Shown here piece by piece: positions 32,227 to 42,810 of a DNA stretch of 64,000 nucleotides. The notes under the pieces are model-generated. The model saw only the letters and a program-made list of their open reading frames with translations, made no database searches and was not told where the DNA came from. Position 1 is the stretch's first letter. Every line of letters begins with the position of its first letter. Source of the stretch: Nitrosospira multiformis. GTDB taxonomy: Bacteria > Pseudomonadota > Gammaproteobacteria > Burkholderiales > Nitrosomonadaceae. A program made the translations under genes and the position numbers. The stretch spans positions 62,001-126,000 of the forward strand of contig NZ_FOHI01000005.1 of NCBI RefSeq assembly GCF_900111585.1, written 5' to 3'.

Positions 32227-33921
32227 CTAGAACCGGAAGTTGTACTGGACGTAGAACAGGTCAGGCGAGACGCGTGGCGCCTGCGCTTTCAGAAAATCGC
32301 CCGCAAACAGTTTCGAATATCCTATTAGCACGTCTCCATGCCGGTCGACGTGTATGTTGAAACGGAAGTCGATCTCGTCCCCTACGTAACTGCCGGATTG
32401 GCCGGTTGCGTCTCTAAGGGTGGGGGCGCCGGCGGCGTTGTACAGGAAATCGCGCTTGTTCGCGAGATAGAAGCGGTGGTACTGGGCGGTGAAATGGGCC
32501 CAGGGCAGGGGGTGCAGATTGAGCTGGGCGTTGAAGTCGTGAATGTTCTGCCTGCCGACGCGATCGATCCATCCGAGGTAATAATTGCCGAAGGGAAAAA
32601 GCTGGTTGAAGGTTGTGCGGCTGCCATCGGTCAGGTTATTGTCACCGGAGGCAAAGTCGTAGCGCAGCCAGAATTGCGGATTCAGCGGCTCTCCCTTGAA
32701 GTGGTAGCCGGCACCGGAGGCGACGGCAAAGGCCGAGATATCCTGGTTGGAATACTGTCCGAACTGGTACATGCCCTCCAGTTCGTACAGGAACTGGTTG
32801 TAGTCTCCCGCTAGGCGGCTGCCGAGGGTATGCGTGATCGAATCGCCCCTGACACCGGCTCTGCCGACGGCAAGGTTGCGGTTGTCATCCAGGCTCAGAA
32901 AATAGAAATCGGCCAACTGCCCTTTCATGGGCTTGTATGTTCCCCATAAACCGAAGAATTCGCGCTTTTCATCCCAGTTATCGAAGCTGTTTCTTTCGGT
33001 CACCATGGGGCGTACCCAGAATGCATCCAGGTCGAACGTGGGTGTGCGCCAGAATCCCTTCACCCCCTGGAAAGTGCGGCGGGTGTTGACCCAATCGAGC
33101 GTGGAAATCAGCCGCTGCGAGCCATAAAGCAATTCCTGCCGCCCCACGCGCAGATAAGCCGGACCGTCCTTGATGTTGGCGATCTTGATGTCGGCAAAAA
33201 CATTCAGCATATCCGTGTGATTGGCATCCGTAGCTAACGGCCCCAATGCCTGGCCGAAGGTACGTGCGTCCAGAAACTCCGCGAACAGCCGGATCCGGTT
33301 CTGATACCAGAAATCGGCATGAAAGCGGCTGCGGACCATGTGGTAGTTGTCGCTGGTATTGGTCAGGCGCGCATCGGATTCCCGCGTATACCGGTACCAG
33401 AAGCTGCCCCCAAATGATAAAAGGAAGTCGTCGCCAAGATGGATGCGCTTGATGGGATCGAAAATATCCTTCTCATGTTCCGACTTTTCGAGATAGCGGA
33501 AATCGATATCGAAAGCCGGCGTGGTCATGAGGGCATAGAGCGCATGGGGGGAGACGGGTGGGCCTTCACGCTTGTTGCCGGTTATATGATCCCAAAGCGA
33601 GTAGTATCCCGGTCCTGGGGGAGCGATGATAAACATGCCCGGGCGGGATGGGGCAGTCACGGGCGGCACTTTCGACCAGTCGAACCGGCCGCTGCTCCCG
33701 TCACTGCTCGTTGCAGGTGCCGGTGCTTCCGATGTTGTCTGGGCTACGGGGGTGCTACCGGCGGGAGCAGGGTCTGCCGCAGAAACCTGGAGCGTGAGGC
33801 CGAGCACGCCTGCCAGGCCGGACTTCACAATCCACTTTAATGCGCGCTGTGGAGAGGCTGAAAAGCAAGTGGTGTTTTTGGCAGGTGTGAATGAAGCAGG
33901 CAGGCAATCAGGCAGATGCAT
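32227..33921 (-). CDS. Alginate-export-type outer-membrane porin
   Basis: 564 residues. A signal sequence lies in the first 48 residues (SGLAGVLGLTLQVSA), then a proline-rich stretch, and from about 105 a beta-barrel domain typical of the alginate_exp family (AlgE-like): RESDARLTNTSDNYHMVRSR, FHADFWYQNRIRLFAEFLDA, LRVGRQELLYGSQRLISTL. It ends YNFRF, with terminal aromatic. AlgE exports alginate, but in non-mucoid bacteria family members are general or unknown-substrate porins. No alginate operon is visible. Convergent with the SLT-fold gene 80 bp away. Confidence 0.85.
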   Translation of the reverse strand: MHLPDCLPASFTPAKNTTCFSASPQRALKWIVKSGLAGVLGLTLQVSAADPAPAGSTPVAQTTSEAPAPATSSDGSSGRFDWSKVPPVTAPSRPGMFIIAPPGPGYYSLWDHITGNKREGPPVSPHALYALMTTPAFDIDFRYLEKSEHEKDIFDPIKRIHLGDDFLLSFGGSFWYRYTRESDARLTNTSDNYHMVRSRFHADFWYQNRIRLFAEFLDARTFGQALGPLATDANHTDMLNVFADIKIANIKDGPAYLRVGRQELLYGSQRLISTLDWVNTRRTFQGVKGFWRTPTFDLDAFWVRPMVTERNSFDNWDEKREFFGLWGTYKPMKGQLADFYFLSLDDNRNLAVGRAGVRGDSITHTLGSRLAGDYNQFLYELEGMYQFGQYSNQDISAFAVASGAGYHFKGEPLNPQFWLRYDFASGDNNLTDGSRTTFNQLFPFGNYYLGWIDRVGRQNIHDFNAQLNLHPLPWAHFTAQYHRFYLANKRDFLYNAAGAPTLRDATGQSGSYVGDEIDFRFNIHVDRHGDVLIGYSKLFAGDFLKAQAPRVSPDLFYVQYNFRF

Positions 33922-34149
33922 AGCGGGATTTCAGGGACTTCGGAAAAAATGCCCGCAACTATAGCAAAGTCAGCGTGGATTTTAAACTGATGAGCAAAGC
34001 ATGCATTGGTCTGTTGCTATCTGAATTGCATTCACGCTGGCATGACATGATGACATGCCTGGGCTTATTGCCTGCCAGAATCCGGTGTGTCGGGATTTTC
34101 GGATGTTCGGATGAACAGGTTCCGAAAGATTCCGACACAGGTTGCGCCT

Positions 34150-34563
34150 CTACCTGTAAAACTTCCCCTCGCGCTCCGGCTGGTAGATGATCTCCTCTAT
34201 CCGTACCTTGATAGTACCGCCCCCCGGACGCGGCCACTCTATCTCGTCGCCCGTGGAAAGCCCAAGCAGGGCGCTGCCAACCGGCGCAAGCACGGAAATT
34301 TTATCACCGGACCCGTCAACATCTTTTGGATAGACCAGCGTCAGGCGGAAGTCCTGGCCTGAGGAATCGATGCTGAACCGTACTGTGGAGTTCATGGTTA
34401 CCACCGTGGGTGGTATTTGCTCGGGCTCGACGATTTCGGCGCGTTCGAGCTCGGCTTGCAGTTCCGCGCTGCCAGGAACCGCGTTGGCCGGAAGCGACTC
34501 GAGCAAGGTCTCCAGCCTGTCCAGGTCCTGGGATGTCAATATGATGTGCGGTCTGCTATTCAT
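34150..34563 (-). CDS. rnk: Regulator of nucleoside diphosphate kinase (GreA/GreB C-terminal family)
   Basis: 137 residues. Rnk binds RNA polymerase like the transcription elongation factors GreA and GreB. The N-terminal helix LTSQDLDRLETLLESLPANA replaces the coiled coil, and the C-terminal FKBP-like part reads TVRFSIDSSGQDFRLTLVYP, VLAPVGSALLGLSTGDEIEW and EEIIYQPE. An MNSRPHIILT start is typical of Rnk. The ATG follows GAAACGAGGTTGAA. Confidence 0.9.
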   Translation of the reverse strand: MNSRPHIILTSQDLDRLETLLESLPANAVPGSAELQAELERAEIVEPEQIPPTVVTMNSTVRFSIDSSGQDFRLTLVYPKDVDGSGDKISVLAPVGSALLGLSTGDEIEWPRPGGGTIKVRIEEIIYQPEREGKFYR

Positions 34564-34893
34564 TTCAACCTCGTTTCAAGTTCGGTCATCGCCCCTTATT
34601 TCCCCTTACTACGTTGGCGGCGCTTACTACTGCTGTCTTCCTGATTTCCAGTGCCGGTTCTCACCGGAGTTTTGATCGGGCCGATCGGATAGGATGCCAC
34701 TGATTCTATCATCAAATGTCATGATATTACCGGAGCAGCAGCGGGAGTTCTATGCTGCTTTTATGAGCACTCCCGCTCGTCAGGATTAACGAATCACGTA
34801 CCGTTCGCCTTTGACCCCTCATCGTATTGAGCGTAGAGTCGAGTAACGAGCATACGACGAGCACATAATTTCTTTTTTTGAGGAGTGGTGGCC
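34564..34893. other. Intergenic stretch
   Basis: About 330 bp between the divergent rnk and O-methyltransferase genes. No gene, repeat or clear hairpin seen; the two promoters should be here. Confidence 0.5.
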
Positions 34894-35574
34894 ATGCAAT
34901 CTCCAACTATTGTAAATCCCTCCCAATTGGACCCCGTCAATCCGGCAATCGAAAAGTATATGCGCAGCCTGGTGGGCCGAACTGATCATCCAGTGTTGAC
35001 CGAAATGGAGGCGCTTGCTGCTAAAAACAATTTTCCCATCGTTGGCCGCCTGGTCGGCGTTTTTCTGGAGACACTGGCGAAAACGATCGATGCCAAACGT
35101 ATTTTCGAGTTCGGCAGCGGCTACGGCTATTCAGCTTACTGGTTCGCAAAAGCAGCCGGGGCGGATGGAAAGGTGATCTGTACCGATGGCGATCCTCAGA
35201 ACAAGGAGAAAGCGGAACAATATCTCAAGTCTGCCAATCTGCTGGAGAGGATCGATTTTCGTACTGGCATCGCCCAAGAGATATTCGGGCAGACCGAAGG
35301 AGTATTCGATATCTGCTACAACGATGCGGACAAGGGGGATTATCCGGAAATCTGGCGTATGGCAAAAGAAAGGATTCGCCCAGGCGGGCTGTATGTTGCG
35401 GACAACGTCCTTTGGCACGGAAGGGTGGCGGTGGAACATTATGTCGATATTGTTCCCGGATGGACCGAAGCTATTCTTGAGCACAACAGACTGATCTTCA
35501 ACGATCCGGAATTTGATGCTTTCATAAATCCGACGCGGGACGGTGTCGTCGTGGCGCGAAGAAAGTCACAATGA
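34894..35574 (+). CDS. O-methyltransferase family 3 protein
   Basis: 226 residues from the ATG at 34894, chosen because GAGGAG lies eight bases before it; GTG codons at 34885 and 34888 are less likely. SAM-binding motif IFEFGSGYGYSAYWFAKAAG (about 69-88), then VICTDGDPQN and DICYNDADKGDYPEIW, where D residues bind the catalytic metal as in catechol and caffeoyl-CoA methyltransferases, and GGLYVADNVLWHGRV. It should methylate a small-molecule hydroxyl group, probably a catechol. No pathway genes are next to it. Confidence 0.85.
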   Translation: MQSPTIVNPSQLDPVNPAIEKYMRSLVGRTDHPVLTEMEALAAKNNFPIVGRLVGVFLETLAKTIDAKRIFEFGSGYGYSAYWFAKAAGADGKVICTDGDPQNKEKAEQYLKSANLLERIDFRTGIAQEIFGQTEGVFDICYNDADKGDYPEIWRMAKERIRPGGLYVADNVLWHGRVAVEHYVDIVPGWTEAILEHNRLIFNDPEFDAFINPTRDGVVVARRKSQ

Positions 35575-35764
35575 CACGCTATTTGTAATCCATCTCCAAT
35601 GCCAAGGCCCTGAATCTCTGGAGAGAGCAGGGCTGCTGAAAAATATCGAAATAAAATATCGAGGGCTCAAACCCGGCGGCGCAAATCGAAAGAAAATTTT
35701 TATAATTTTTTGTTGTATTTCTGAATGAGATGTGTAAAACTGGTTTCCAGTAAAGTTGTAGCGC

Positions 35765-35862
35765 GAAACTAGGGTTCCGGCTTCTTTTCTCGAAGTGTCT
35801 GGTCCGAGAGTTTCCGGCTTCGTCACGACGAGGCTCCACGGAGGGATAAAAGCCCGGGAGAT
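35765..35862 (+). promoter_or_regulatory. Guanidine-I riboswitch (ykkC/yxkD type)
   Basis: The transcript contains the conserved blocks of the guanidine-I aptamer in order: CTAGGGTTCCG (35769-35779), CTGGTCCGAGAG (35799-35810), then CACGGAGGGATAAAA and AGCCCGGGAGA (35838-35861). The variable stretches between them hold the self-complementary P1b/P2-type arms, CTTCTTTTCTCGAAG and the CCGGCTTCGTCACG region. The match to the B. subtilis ykkC block pattern is nearly base for base. It lies 265 bp before the permease start. Such aptamers bind guanidinium and turn on downstream genes. Whether control is by terminator or by translation is not clear: I see no strong terminator between 35863 and 36127, and a GTG with AAAAAGGAGAC before it (35919) begins a 65-codon frame of unknown use. 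Confidence 0.96.
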
Positions 35863-36127
35863 CATGTAGTTATTACATTGATTCCTGGGATTTTAACTGC
35901 CGAAAAAGGAGACCTGTCGTGTACTCTCCCTCCGTATTTTTCCACATTTCTGCAATTGTCGCGCATGGCTTGGATGCTTTCGGCATTCCCGGGTCTGCGT
36001 CCATACTCCTCGATCTTCATGTTTTTCCGGCTGGTACTTCCGGGTACCCCGCTTTTAGCGCTTCCGGGGAGAGGTCGGCGTGTCATTGGCAGAACAAAAT
36101 CTTCCCGCTTGTTTAGAAAGGGTTATC

Positions 36128-37654
36128 ATGCCTGTAGAGGAAAGCCGCGGCGCCGTTGTCCCTCCCGCTCCTCCTGATACACCTCCTGCTTCTGCCCCTG
36201 ACGTTGCGCTCGTTACAGGCGACAAGCTTCACCGCAGTATGAGCGTATGGAACAGCTTTACGCTCGGGTTCGCGGTTGTTTCCCCAGTGGTGGGGCTTTA
36301 CGCCATCATCAGCGTCCAGACCACTGTGACAGGAGGCGGATGGTTTGGCGCACTGGCTACCTGTCTCGTCATGCAGTTGCTCGTAGCCACAGTCTACGCC
36401 GAGCTGTCTTCACAATTCCCCATTGCAGGGGGCGCATACAAATGGGCGCGCCAACTTGGGGGGGCGACTACCGGGCAATTTGCCGGTGTCATCTACGTCA
36501 GTTCCACTATCGCCATGCTCACCACCACCGCCTATACGGGTGGCGTCTGGCTTGCCCTGTTTTTTGGAGCTGAGAGCGAAACCGGTCCGGCATTCGTGAT
36601 CTGGGGTGCAGTATTCCTCCTCCTGTGCACCATTATCAACCTGGTTAACGTCAATATCTTCAAGCTGGTCATCACAATGGGAGTTTATGCGGAAGTTGTC
36701 GGCTCCCTGGGCGTGGCGCTGCTGCTATTCCTGTTTTTCAGGCAGCATTCTTTTTCCGAACTGTTCCAGCATCTCGGCACAGGCACGGCGCCAGACCAGT
36801 TATCCGCGTTTCTTGCAGCGCTGGCGATCGCCGGGTGGGCATTCATCGGTTTTGACGCCTGCTCCACCATTGCGGAGGAAACGCACGAACCCAAGAGGAT
36901 GGTTCCGCGTGCAGTCTTCTTCTCTTTATGCATGGTGGGATCGGTGGTGCTTTTCAACTCCGCCGCGCTGACACTGGCGTTCGATCGCGAGGCACTGATT
37001 ACTGCGAGCGCCACTTCTGATCCGATTACGCCTGTGATTACCGGCAGTTTTGGCGAGTGGGTGGAAAAACCATTTTTAGCGATCGTCATGGTCGCATTCC
37101 TGGCTTGCGGCGCCTCGGTGGTGAAATATACCTCGCGTATCGTGTATTCCATGGCGCGCGAAGGCAATATGCCCGCTGTTCTCAGCCGGCTGGGGCCCGA
37201 CAAGACGCCCCGTAACGCTGTTATCTCTACCGTATCGCTGGCAGGATTGGGATTGCTGTTCGGATTGAATGATGGCGCCGTGGCTACCGTGATTGCCTTC
37301 GGTACAGGGGGGCTTTACGCCATGTTTTCCATGACGACCGGCGTGGGTTTATTCACCCGGCTTACCGGGCGCTGGAATCCGGCATTGGGTGAGTTGAAGC
37401 TTGGCGTCTGGGGGTTGCTGATCAACACAGCCGCTTTTATCTGGTCTGTATTCGAACTTGTCAATATTGCCTGGCCGCGTCCCTATGCAACGGCTCCCGA
37501 TGCCCCGTGGTGGCAGCTTTGGGCGGTACCCCTGGTGCTGGGCAGCATTCTCGGCATTACGGCGCTCTATATCCTGATAAATAAGATGCGCAAAAAATCC
37601 ACTTCACACAGCACGCAGAGGGAAGCGAAAACACCGCATCGATCTACAAATTGA
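36128..37654 (+). CDS. APC-superfamily permease, probable guanidine transporter
   Basis: 508 residues from the ATG at 36128 (AGAAAGGG upstream); an upstream frame would add 16 residues. About 12 to 14 helices with the first-helix SVWNSFTLGFAVVSPVVGLY and AELSSQFPIAGGAYKWARQL, typical of the amino acid/choline branch. It is the first gene after the guanidine-I riboswitch and is followed by the guanidine-degradation genes 43 bp away, so import of guanidine or a guanidine compound is the natural role. The substrate is inferred from the riboswitch, not from a residue signature. Confidence 0.88.
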   Translation: MPVEESRGAVVPPAPPDTPPASAPDVALVTGDKLHRSMSVWNSFTLGFAVVSPVVGLYAIISVQTTVTGGGWFGALATCLVMQLLVATVYAELSSQFPIAGGAYKWARQLGGATTGQFAGVIYVSSTIAMLTTTAYTGGVWLALFFGAESETGPAFVIWGAVFLLLCTIINLVNVNIFKLVITMGVYAEVVGSLGVALLLFLFFRQHSFSELFQHLGTGTAPDQLSAFLAALAIAGWAFIGFDACSTIAEETHEPKRMVPRAVFFSLCMVGSVVLFNSAALTLAFDREALITASATSDPITPVITGSFGEWVEKPFLAIVMVAFLACGASVVKYTSRIVYSMAREGNMPAVLSRLGPDKTPRNAVISTVSLAGLGLLFGLNDGAVATVIAFGTGGLYAMFSMTTGVGLFTRLTGRWNPALGELKLGVWGLLINTAAFIWSVFELVNIAWPRPYATAPDAPWWQLWAVPLVLGSILGITALYILINKMRKKSTSHSTQREAKTPHRSTN

Positions 37655-37697
37655 GTTGGATACACCTGAAAAACTATCGTGATGAGGAGAAAGAGAG

Positions 37698-38429
37698 ATG
37701 AATCAACCGGATGCATATTTGTGGGAACAACATATTCCCGGTGGTTGCCACTGGTCCGGCATTCTGCGGCGCGGTACCACGCTGCGCATGACGGATGTCA
37801 ACGGTTGCGCCAATGCCTCGGTATTGTTCTTCAATCAGGAAGAAAAACTGGAGCGCTACAACATGGCCGATACGCTTAAATCCCAGCACACTTTCCGCCT
37901 GACCAAGGGACATGCCTGTCATTCGGATATGGGAAGGATATTCTGCTGCATTACCGCCGATAGCGTGGGTTGGCACGATACTGTCTGCGGCCTGAGCGAC
38001 GCCGAACTAATACGCCGGAAATACGGCACTGCACGGTATCAGGAGCACCGCAACCAGATGTTCCGCAATGGACTGGACGGCATGCTGATCGAGCTTGGCA
38101 AATGGGGTTTGGGTATGCGGGACGTAGTATCCAATATCAATTTCTTCAGCAAGGTGACCGCCAATTCAGCCGGTGAACTCACCTTCCATTCCGGCAACAG
38201 CAAAGCGGGAGATCATGTGGATTTGAGTTTCGAAATGGATACGCTGGTCGTGTTATCTGCTGCGCCGCATCCTCTCGACCCCTCCACGACGTACCAGCCC
38301 GGTGCAGTCAATCTCGCTGCTTTTGCAACGCCATCCTCGATGATTGCCGAATGCGCGCATATTTCCGAAAACCAGCGTGCCCGGCAAAACACTGGATGTT
38401 TATATGCTTGTCATGGAGGTGCGGCATGA
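37698..38429 (+). CDS. DUF1989 protein, carboxyguanidine deiminase subunit (UAAP1-like)
   Basis: 243 residues. One of two DUF1989 proteins formerly called urea carboxylase-associated proteins; pairs of these form carboxyguanidine deiminase, which converts carboxyguanidine to allophanate and ammonia. Family signatures: [67 protein letters not shown] and [11 protein letters not shown]. Cysteine and histidine residues in H-x-C-H and HDTVCG likely form a zinc site. AAAGAGAG precedes the ATG. The stop overlaps the next start (ATGA), so both subunits are made together. Assignment of subunit letter is left open. Confidence 0.9.
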   Translation: MNQPDAYLWEQHIPGGCHWSGILRRGTTLRMTDVNGCANASVLFFNQEEKLERYNMADTLKSQHTFRLTKGHACHSDMGRIFCCITADSVGWHDTVCGLSDAELIRRKYGTARYQEHRNQMFRNGLDGMLIELGKWGLGMRDVVSNINFFSKVTANSAGELTFHSGNSKAGDHVDLSFEMDTLVVLSAAPHPLDPSTTYQPGAVNLAAFATPSSMIAECAHISENQRARQNTGCLYACHGGAA

Positions 38430-39124
38430 ATGCGAATTTCAAGAACAAGAAGAGTTTTGTTGAAAGCATGTTCGATCCTGATGCGGCAGTGGTGGATGAA
38501 ATCTGCCCCGCGGGAGAACCATGGGTCAAGATCATCAGGGAGGGGCAGGTATTCCGGATTGTGGATCTGGAAGGCAACCAGGCCGTCGATACCTTGTTTT
38601 ACAACGCTTCGCACGCGGTGGAGCGCTATAGCGCAACCGATACCATACGCAGGCAGAAGAAGGTCTATCTGACTACCGGCAGCAAGCTGTACTCGAATTA
38701 TGGCAACGTAATGCTCACCATCGTTGCGGATACATGCGGACGACATGACACCTTGGGGGGGGCATGCGCGGCGGAGAGCAATACGGTGCGGTATGCGCTG
38801 GAAAAATTTCCCATGCACAGTTGTCGCGATAACTTTCTGCACGCGCTGGCGCATGAACCGGAGTGCCAGCAGCTGGGTATCAGCAAGCGCGATATTCCGA
38901 GCAATATCAATTTCTTCATGAACGTGCCAGTGACGGAAGAGGGTGGCCTGGAATTCGTGGATGGCGTCTCCGCACCTGGCAAATACGTGGAAATGAAGGC
39001 CGAAATGGATGTGGTGGTACTGATTTCGAACTGCCCGCAACTGAACAATCCATGCAACGCCTACAATCCCACACCCATTCGATTGCTGGTTTGGGACGAT
39101 CCCAGTGAGATGAGCTTTACATAG
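38426..39124 (+). CDS. DUF1989 protein, carboxyguanidine deiminase second subunit (UAAP2-like)
   Basis: 232 residues from the ATG at 38426 (GGAGGTGCGGC upstream, overlapping the previous stop). Pattern: [122 protein letters not shown]. The [17 protein letters not shown] segment holds conserved metal-ligand residues of the family. With the preceding protein it should form the heteromeric deiminase that acts between the carboxylase and allophanate hydrolase. The next gene starts 45 bp downstream. Confidence 0.92.
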   Translation: MNANFKNKKSFVESMFDPDAAVVDEICPAGEPWVKIIREGQVFRIVDLEGNQAVDTLFYNASHAVERYSATDTIRRQKKVYLTTGSKLYSNYGNVMLTIVADTCGRHDTLGGACAAESNTVRYALEKFPMHSCRDNFLHALAHEPECQQLGISKRDIPSNINFFMNVPVTEEGGLEFVDGVSAPGKYVEMKAEMDVVVLISNCPQLNNPCNAYNPTPIRLLVWDDPSEMSFT

Positions 39125-39169
39125 TCCAGTTTCTATCCCGGCCGTTTTTCACTCAACCGAGAATAAATC

Positions 39170-42100
39170 ATGTTTGAAAAAGTATTGATAGCCAATCGCG
39201 GCGCCATTGCCTGTCGGATTATCCGCACCCTGCGGCGTATGGGGGTAAGGAGCGTTGCAGTCTATACCGAGGCAGATGCGCTATCGCGGCATGTGATCGA
39301 AGCCGATGAAGCCTACTGCATAGGCAGCGGAGTCGCCGCGGAAAGCTATCTGCGCGCCGAAAAGATCCTGGAGGTTGCGAGCCATGCGGGGGCAAATGCA
39401 ATTCATCCAGGATATGGCTTCCTCAGTGAGAAAGCTGAATTTGCCGAGCAATGCGCTGACCATGGTATTTCCTTCATTGGCCCCACCCCCCACCAGATGC
39501 GCGCATTCGGCTTGAAGCATACGGCGCGCGAACTGGCGCTGCAGAACCAGGTACCGCTGCTGCCAGGCACAGGCTTGCTCGAAGACCTGGATGATGCCTT
39601 GCGCCAGGCAGCCCATATCGGTTACCCGGTCATGCTGAAAAGCACGGCGGGAGGTGGCGGGATCGGCATACGTTTGTGCTGGAACAAGGAAGAGTTGAGT
39701 GCAAACTACGACTCGGTGAAATACCTGGCGCAGAACAATTTCAAGGACGCCGGGCTGTTTCTCGAAAAATATGTCGAGAAGGCACGCCATATCGAGGTGC
39801 AGATATTCGGTGATGGCAAGGGTGGAGTGATCGCACTGGGTGAGCGTGACTGCTCGATGCAGCGGCGTAACCAGAAGGTGATCGAAGAAACGCCGGCGCC
39901 TGACCTGCCGTCGCGCGTGCGCCAGGCGTTGCTGGATGCGGCGGTACGTTTGGGCAAGTCAGTCAGTTACCAGTCCGCGGGTACGGTGGAGTACATTTTC
40001 GATGCCTCCGCCGCAGAATTTTATTTCCTGGAGGTGAATACGCGGCTGCAGGTCGAGCATGGGGTAACTGAGGAAGTGACCGGCATTGACCTGGTGGAAT
40101 GGATGGTTCGGCAAGCCGCTGGAGATTTGCCGCCTCTGGATTCATTCGATATCCAGCCGCAGGGAGCCTCCCTCCAGGTACGCGTGTACGCGGAAAATGC
40201 GGTCAAAGATTTTCAACCTTCCTGCGGTATTCTCACTGCCGCAGAGTTTCCGTCTCCGTCTGCGGCGCGCGTGGAAACCTGGGTGGAACGCGGTGTCGAT
40301 GTCACGCCATTTTATGATCCCATGCTGGCAAAAATCATCGTGCACGCGCCGGACCGGGAGCAGGCCATTGCGCGGCTGCTGGAAGCCCTGGACGTGACGG
40401 CATTGCACGGGGTAGAAACCAACGTCGGTTATCTCAGGCAGACTCTGCGCAGTGATGCGTTTCGGAGCGCGCAACACACGACGAGCTTTCTGAACAGTTT
40501 TCGTTATACCGCCCATACGATCGATGTCCTCAGTCCGGGCGTGCAGACTACAGTGCAGGATTATCCCGGGCGGACAGGATACTGGAGCATCGGCGTGCCG
40601 CCATCGGGACCGATGGATGGTCTGGCGTTCCGTCTGGCCAATCGTCTCGCCAATAACAGCGAGGATAAGGCCGGGTTGGAGATTACGCTTTCTGGCCCAG
40701 TATTGCGCTTCAACTGTGACAGCGTTATCGCTGTTTGTGGCGCGCCGATGGAGGTGCGCCTGGATGGTGAACCGCTTGCCTATTGGCAGGCGCATCGCAT
40801 CAAGGCCGGTTCGTTGTTGCAGTTCGGTAAACTCGTAAATCATGGGTGTCGCGCTTATCTGGCGGTGCAGGGAGGAATTCGGGTTCCCGATTATCTGGGC
40901 AGCAAATCCACGTTCACCCTCGGTCACTTCGGTGGGCACGCAGGTCGCACGCTCCTCACCGGTGACGTGCTGCATATCTTTGAAACCAGAAAAGACGGTG
41001 ATGGCGGATTTGAGCAGGGGCTGCCGGAGGAATTGGTGCCGTGCTACACCGACAGCTGGAAAATGGGGGTGTTGTATGGGCCCCACGGTGCGCCGGATTT
41101 TTTCACTGAGGAGGATATCGAAACCTTCTTCGCCACTGATTGGGAAGTGCATTACAACTCCAATCGCACCGGCGTGCGGCTGATCGGCCCTAAGCCCCAT
41201 TGGGCGCGCAGTGACGGCGGTGAAGCAGGATTGCATCCCTCCAATATCCACGACAACGCCTATGCCGTAGGTACCGTAGATTTTACCGGGGATATGCCCG
41301 TGATACTCGGTCCCGATGGTCCCAGCCTTGGCGGCTTCGTGTGCCCGGTTACCATCATCCAGGCCGAATTGTGGAAGATGGGACAGCTCAAGCCGGGCGA
41401 TCGCGTGCGCTTCCACAGGATGTCGATGGAGCAGGCGTTGGGGCTGGAGCTGCAACAGGATGCAAGGATAAAAGACTTCGGGGTTCCGCAAAACGTTTCA
41501 TCCGAGGCGGAGCAGGGCGCAACCACCGAATCCACGCCTGTGCTCCACTTCATCCCGCAAAGCGACGGCCAGGTGCAGGTCGTATATCGCCAGGCAGGCG
41601 ACAAGAATCTGCTGGTCGAGTATGGTCCGCTCGAGCTCGATCTCAATTTGCGCTTCCGCGCGCACGCCCTGATGGATTGGGTGCAGAAAACGTGCAATGA
41701 CGGGGAACTGGAAGGCATTCTGGATCTGACGCCCGGCATCCGTTCGCTGCAAGTGCATTTCGATTCCCGCGTACTCCCAGGCGATAAGCTGCTGGAAATG
41801 CTGGTCAGCGCGGAAAAGAAATTGCCCGATATCGATGATATGGAGGTTCCGGCACGCATCGTCCATCTTCCACTGTCGTGGGATGATGCTGCCACCCGGC
41901 TGGCGATAGAAAAATACATGCAGTCGGTGCGCAGTGATGCCCCCTGGTGCCCGAGCAATATCGAGTTCATCCGCCGGATCAACGGCCTCGACAGCATCGA
42001 GGAAGTGCAGCACATCGTATTTTCCGCGAATTATCTTGTCATGGGGCTGGGTGACGTCTATCTGGGTGCGCCGGTTGCCACACCTGTGGACCCGCGTCAT

Positions 42101-42808
42101 CGGCTGGTGACCACGAAGTACAATCCTGCGCGTACCTGGACGCCCGAGAATGCGGTTGGCATAGGCGGTGCCTACTTGTGCATATACGGGATGGAAGGTC
42201 CCGGAGGCTACCAGTTTGTGGGCCGCACGGTGCAGATGTGGAACCGCTACCGCCAGACAGCCGACTTCAAGGAAGGAAAACCCTGGTTGCTGCGTTTCTT
42301 TGACCAGATCCGTTTCTATCCGGTTAGCGAAAGTGAACTGCTCAAGCTGCGCAAGGATTTCATTACCGGACACTTCAAGCTGAAGATCGAGGAAACAACA
42401 TTCAGTTTGAAACAGTACAACGCTTTCCTGAAAGAAAATGCGGCATCCATCAGCGCTTTCAAAGCAAAACAGCAGGCTGCGTTTGAAGCCGAGCGTGAAC
42501 GCTGGAAGGCCGAAGGCAAGGCTGAGTACGTGAGCGAGGTTACACTCGAGGAAGCAGATGCGCAGGGCGAACTGGATTTGCCCTCCGGTTCCCAGGTTGT
42601 GAGTGCGCATGTAACCGGCACGGTATGGAAACTGCTCGTCAAGGAAGGGCAGCGTGTCGAAATGGGAAATCCGGTGGTAGTGGTGGAGTCCATGAAAATG
42701 GAATTTTCTGTGGAAACGCCGGTCAGCGGTACGGTACGACAGCTGTTCTGCAAGGAGGGGAGCCATATATCCGCCGGACAGATGTTGCTTATCGTTCAGG
42801 AGGAGTGA
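39170..42808 (+). CDS. Biotin-dependent guanidine carboxylase (urea carboxylase family)
   Basis: 1212 residues, multi-domain. Residues 1-445: biotin carboxylase with ATP-grasp fold ([67 protein letters not shown]). Residues about 455-1000: the two domains related to KipA/KipI, the carboxyltransferase of this family ([53 protein letters not shown]). Residues about 1135-1212: biotinyl domain, biotin on K1176 in [10 protein letters not shown]. It carboxylates guanidine with ATP and bicarbonate. The family is often annotated as urea carboxylase; the riboswitch and deiminase genes argue for guanidine as real substrate. No urease genes are in the window. Confidence 0.93.
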   Translation: MFEKVLIANRGAIACRIIRTLRRMGVRSVAVYTEADALSRHVIEADEAYCIGSGVAAESYLRAEKILEVASHAGANAIHPGYGFLSEKAEFAEQCADHGISFIGPTPHQMRAFGLKHTARELALQNQVPLLPGTGLLEDLDDALRQAAHIGYPVMLKSTAGGGGIGIRLCWNKEELSANYDSVKYLAQNNFKDAGLFLEKYVEKARHIEVQIFGDGKGGVIALGERDCSMQRRNQKVIEETPAPDLPSRVRQALLDAAVRLGKSVSYQSAGTVEYIFDASAAEFYFLEVNTRLQVEHGVTEEVTGIDLVEWMVRQAAGDLPPLDSFDIQPQGASLQVRVYAENAVKDFQPSCGILTAAEFPSPSAARVETWVERGVDVTPFYDPMLAKIIVHAPDREQAIARLLEALDVTALHGVETNVGYLRQTLRSDAFRSAQHTTSFLNSFRYTAHTIDVLSPGVQTTVQDYPGRTGYWSIGVPPSGPMDGLAFRLANRLANNSEDKAGLEITLSGPVLRFNCDSVIAVCGAPMEVRLDGEPLAYWQAHRIKAGSLLQFGKLVNHGCRAYLAVQGGIRVPDYLGSKSTFTLGHFGGHAGRTLLTGDVLHIFETRKDGDGGFEQGLPEELVPCYTDSWKMGVLYGPHGAPDFFTEEDIETFFATDWEVHYNSNRTGVRLIGPKPHWARSDGGEAGLHPSNIHDNAYAVGTVDFTGDMPVILGPDGPSLGGFVCPVTIIQAELWKMGQLKPGDRVRFHRMSMEQALGLELQQDARIKDFGVPQNVSSEAEQGATTESTPVLHFIPQSDGQVQVVYRQAGDKNLLVEYGPLELDLNLRFRAHALMDWVQKTCNDGELEGILDLTPGIRSLQVHFDSRVLPGDKLLEMLVSAEKKLPDIDDMEVPARIVHLPLSWDDAATRLAIEKYMQSVRSDAPWCPSNIEFIRRINGLDSIEEVQHIVFSANYLVMGLGDVYLGAPVATPVDPRHRLVTTKYNPARTWTPENAVGIGGAYLCIYGMEGPGGYQFVGRTVQMWNRYRQTADFKEGKPWLLRFFDQIRFYPVSESELLKLRKDFITGHFKLKIEETTFSLKQYNAFLKENAASISAFKAKQQAAFEAERERWKAEGKAEYVSEVTLEEADAQGELDLPSGSQVVSAHVTGTVWKLLVKEGQRVEMGNPVVVVESMKMEFSVETPVSGTVRQLFCKEGSHISAGQMLLIVQEE

Positions 42809-42810
42809 AT

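Noticed and set aside
40142-42766. Two long minus-strand frames (about 450 and 420 codons) opposite the carboxylase gene.
   Set aside because: They mirror the high-GC codon pattern of the carboxylase, have no ribosome sites and no recognisable domain.
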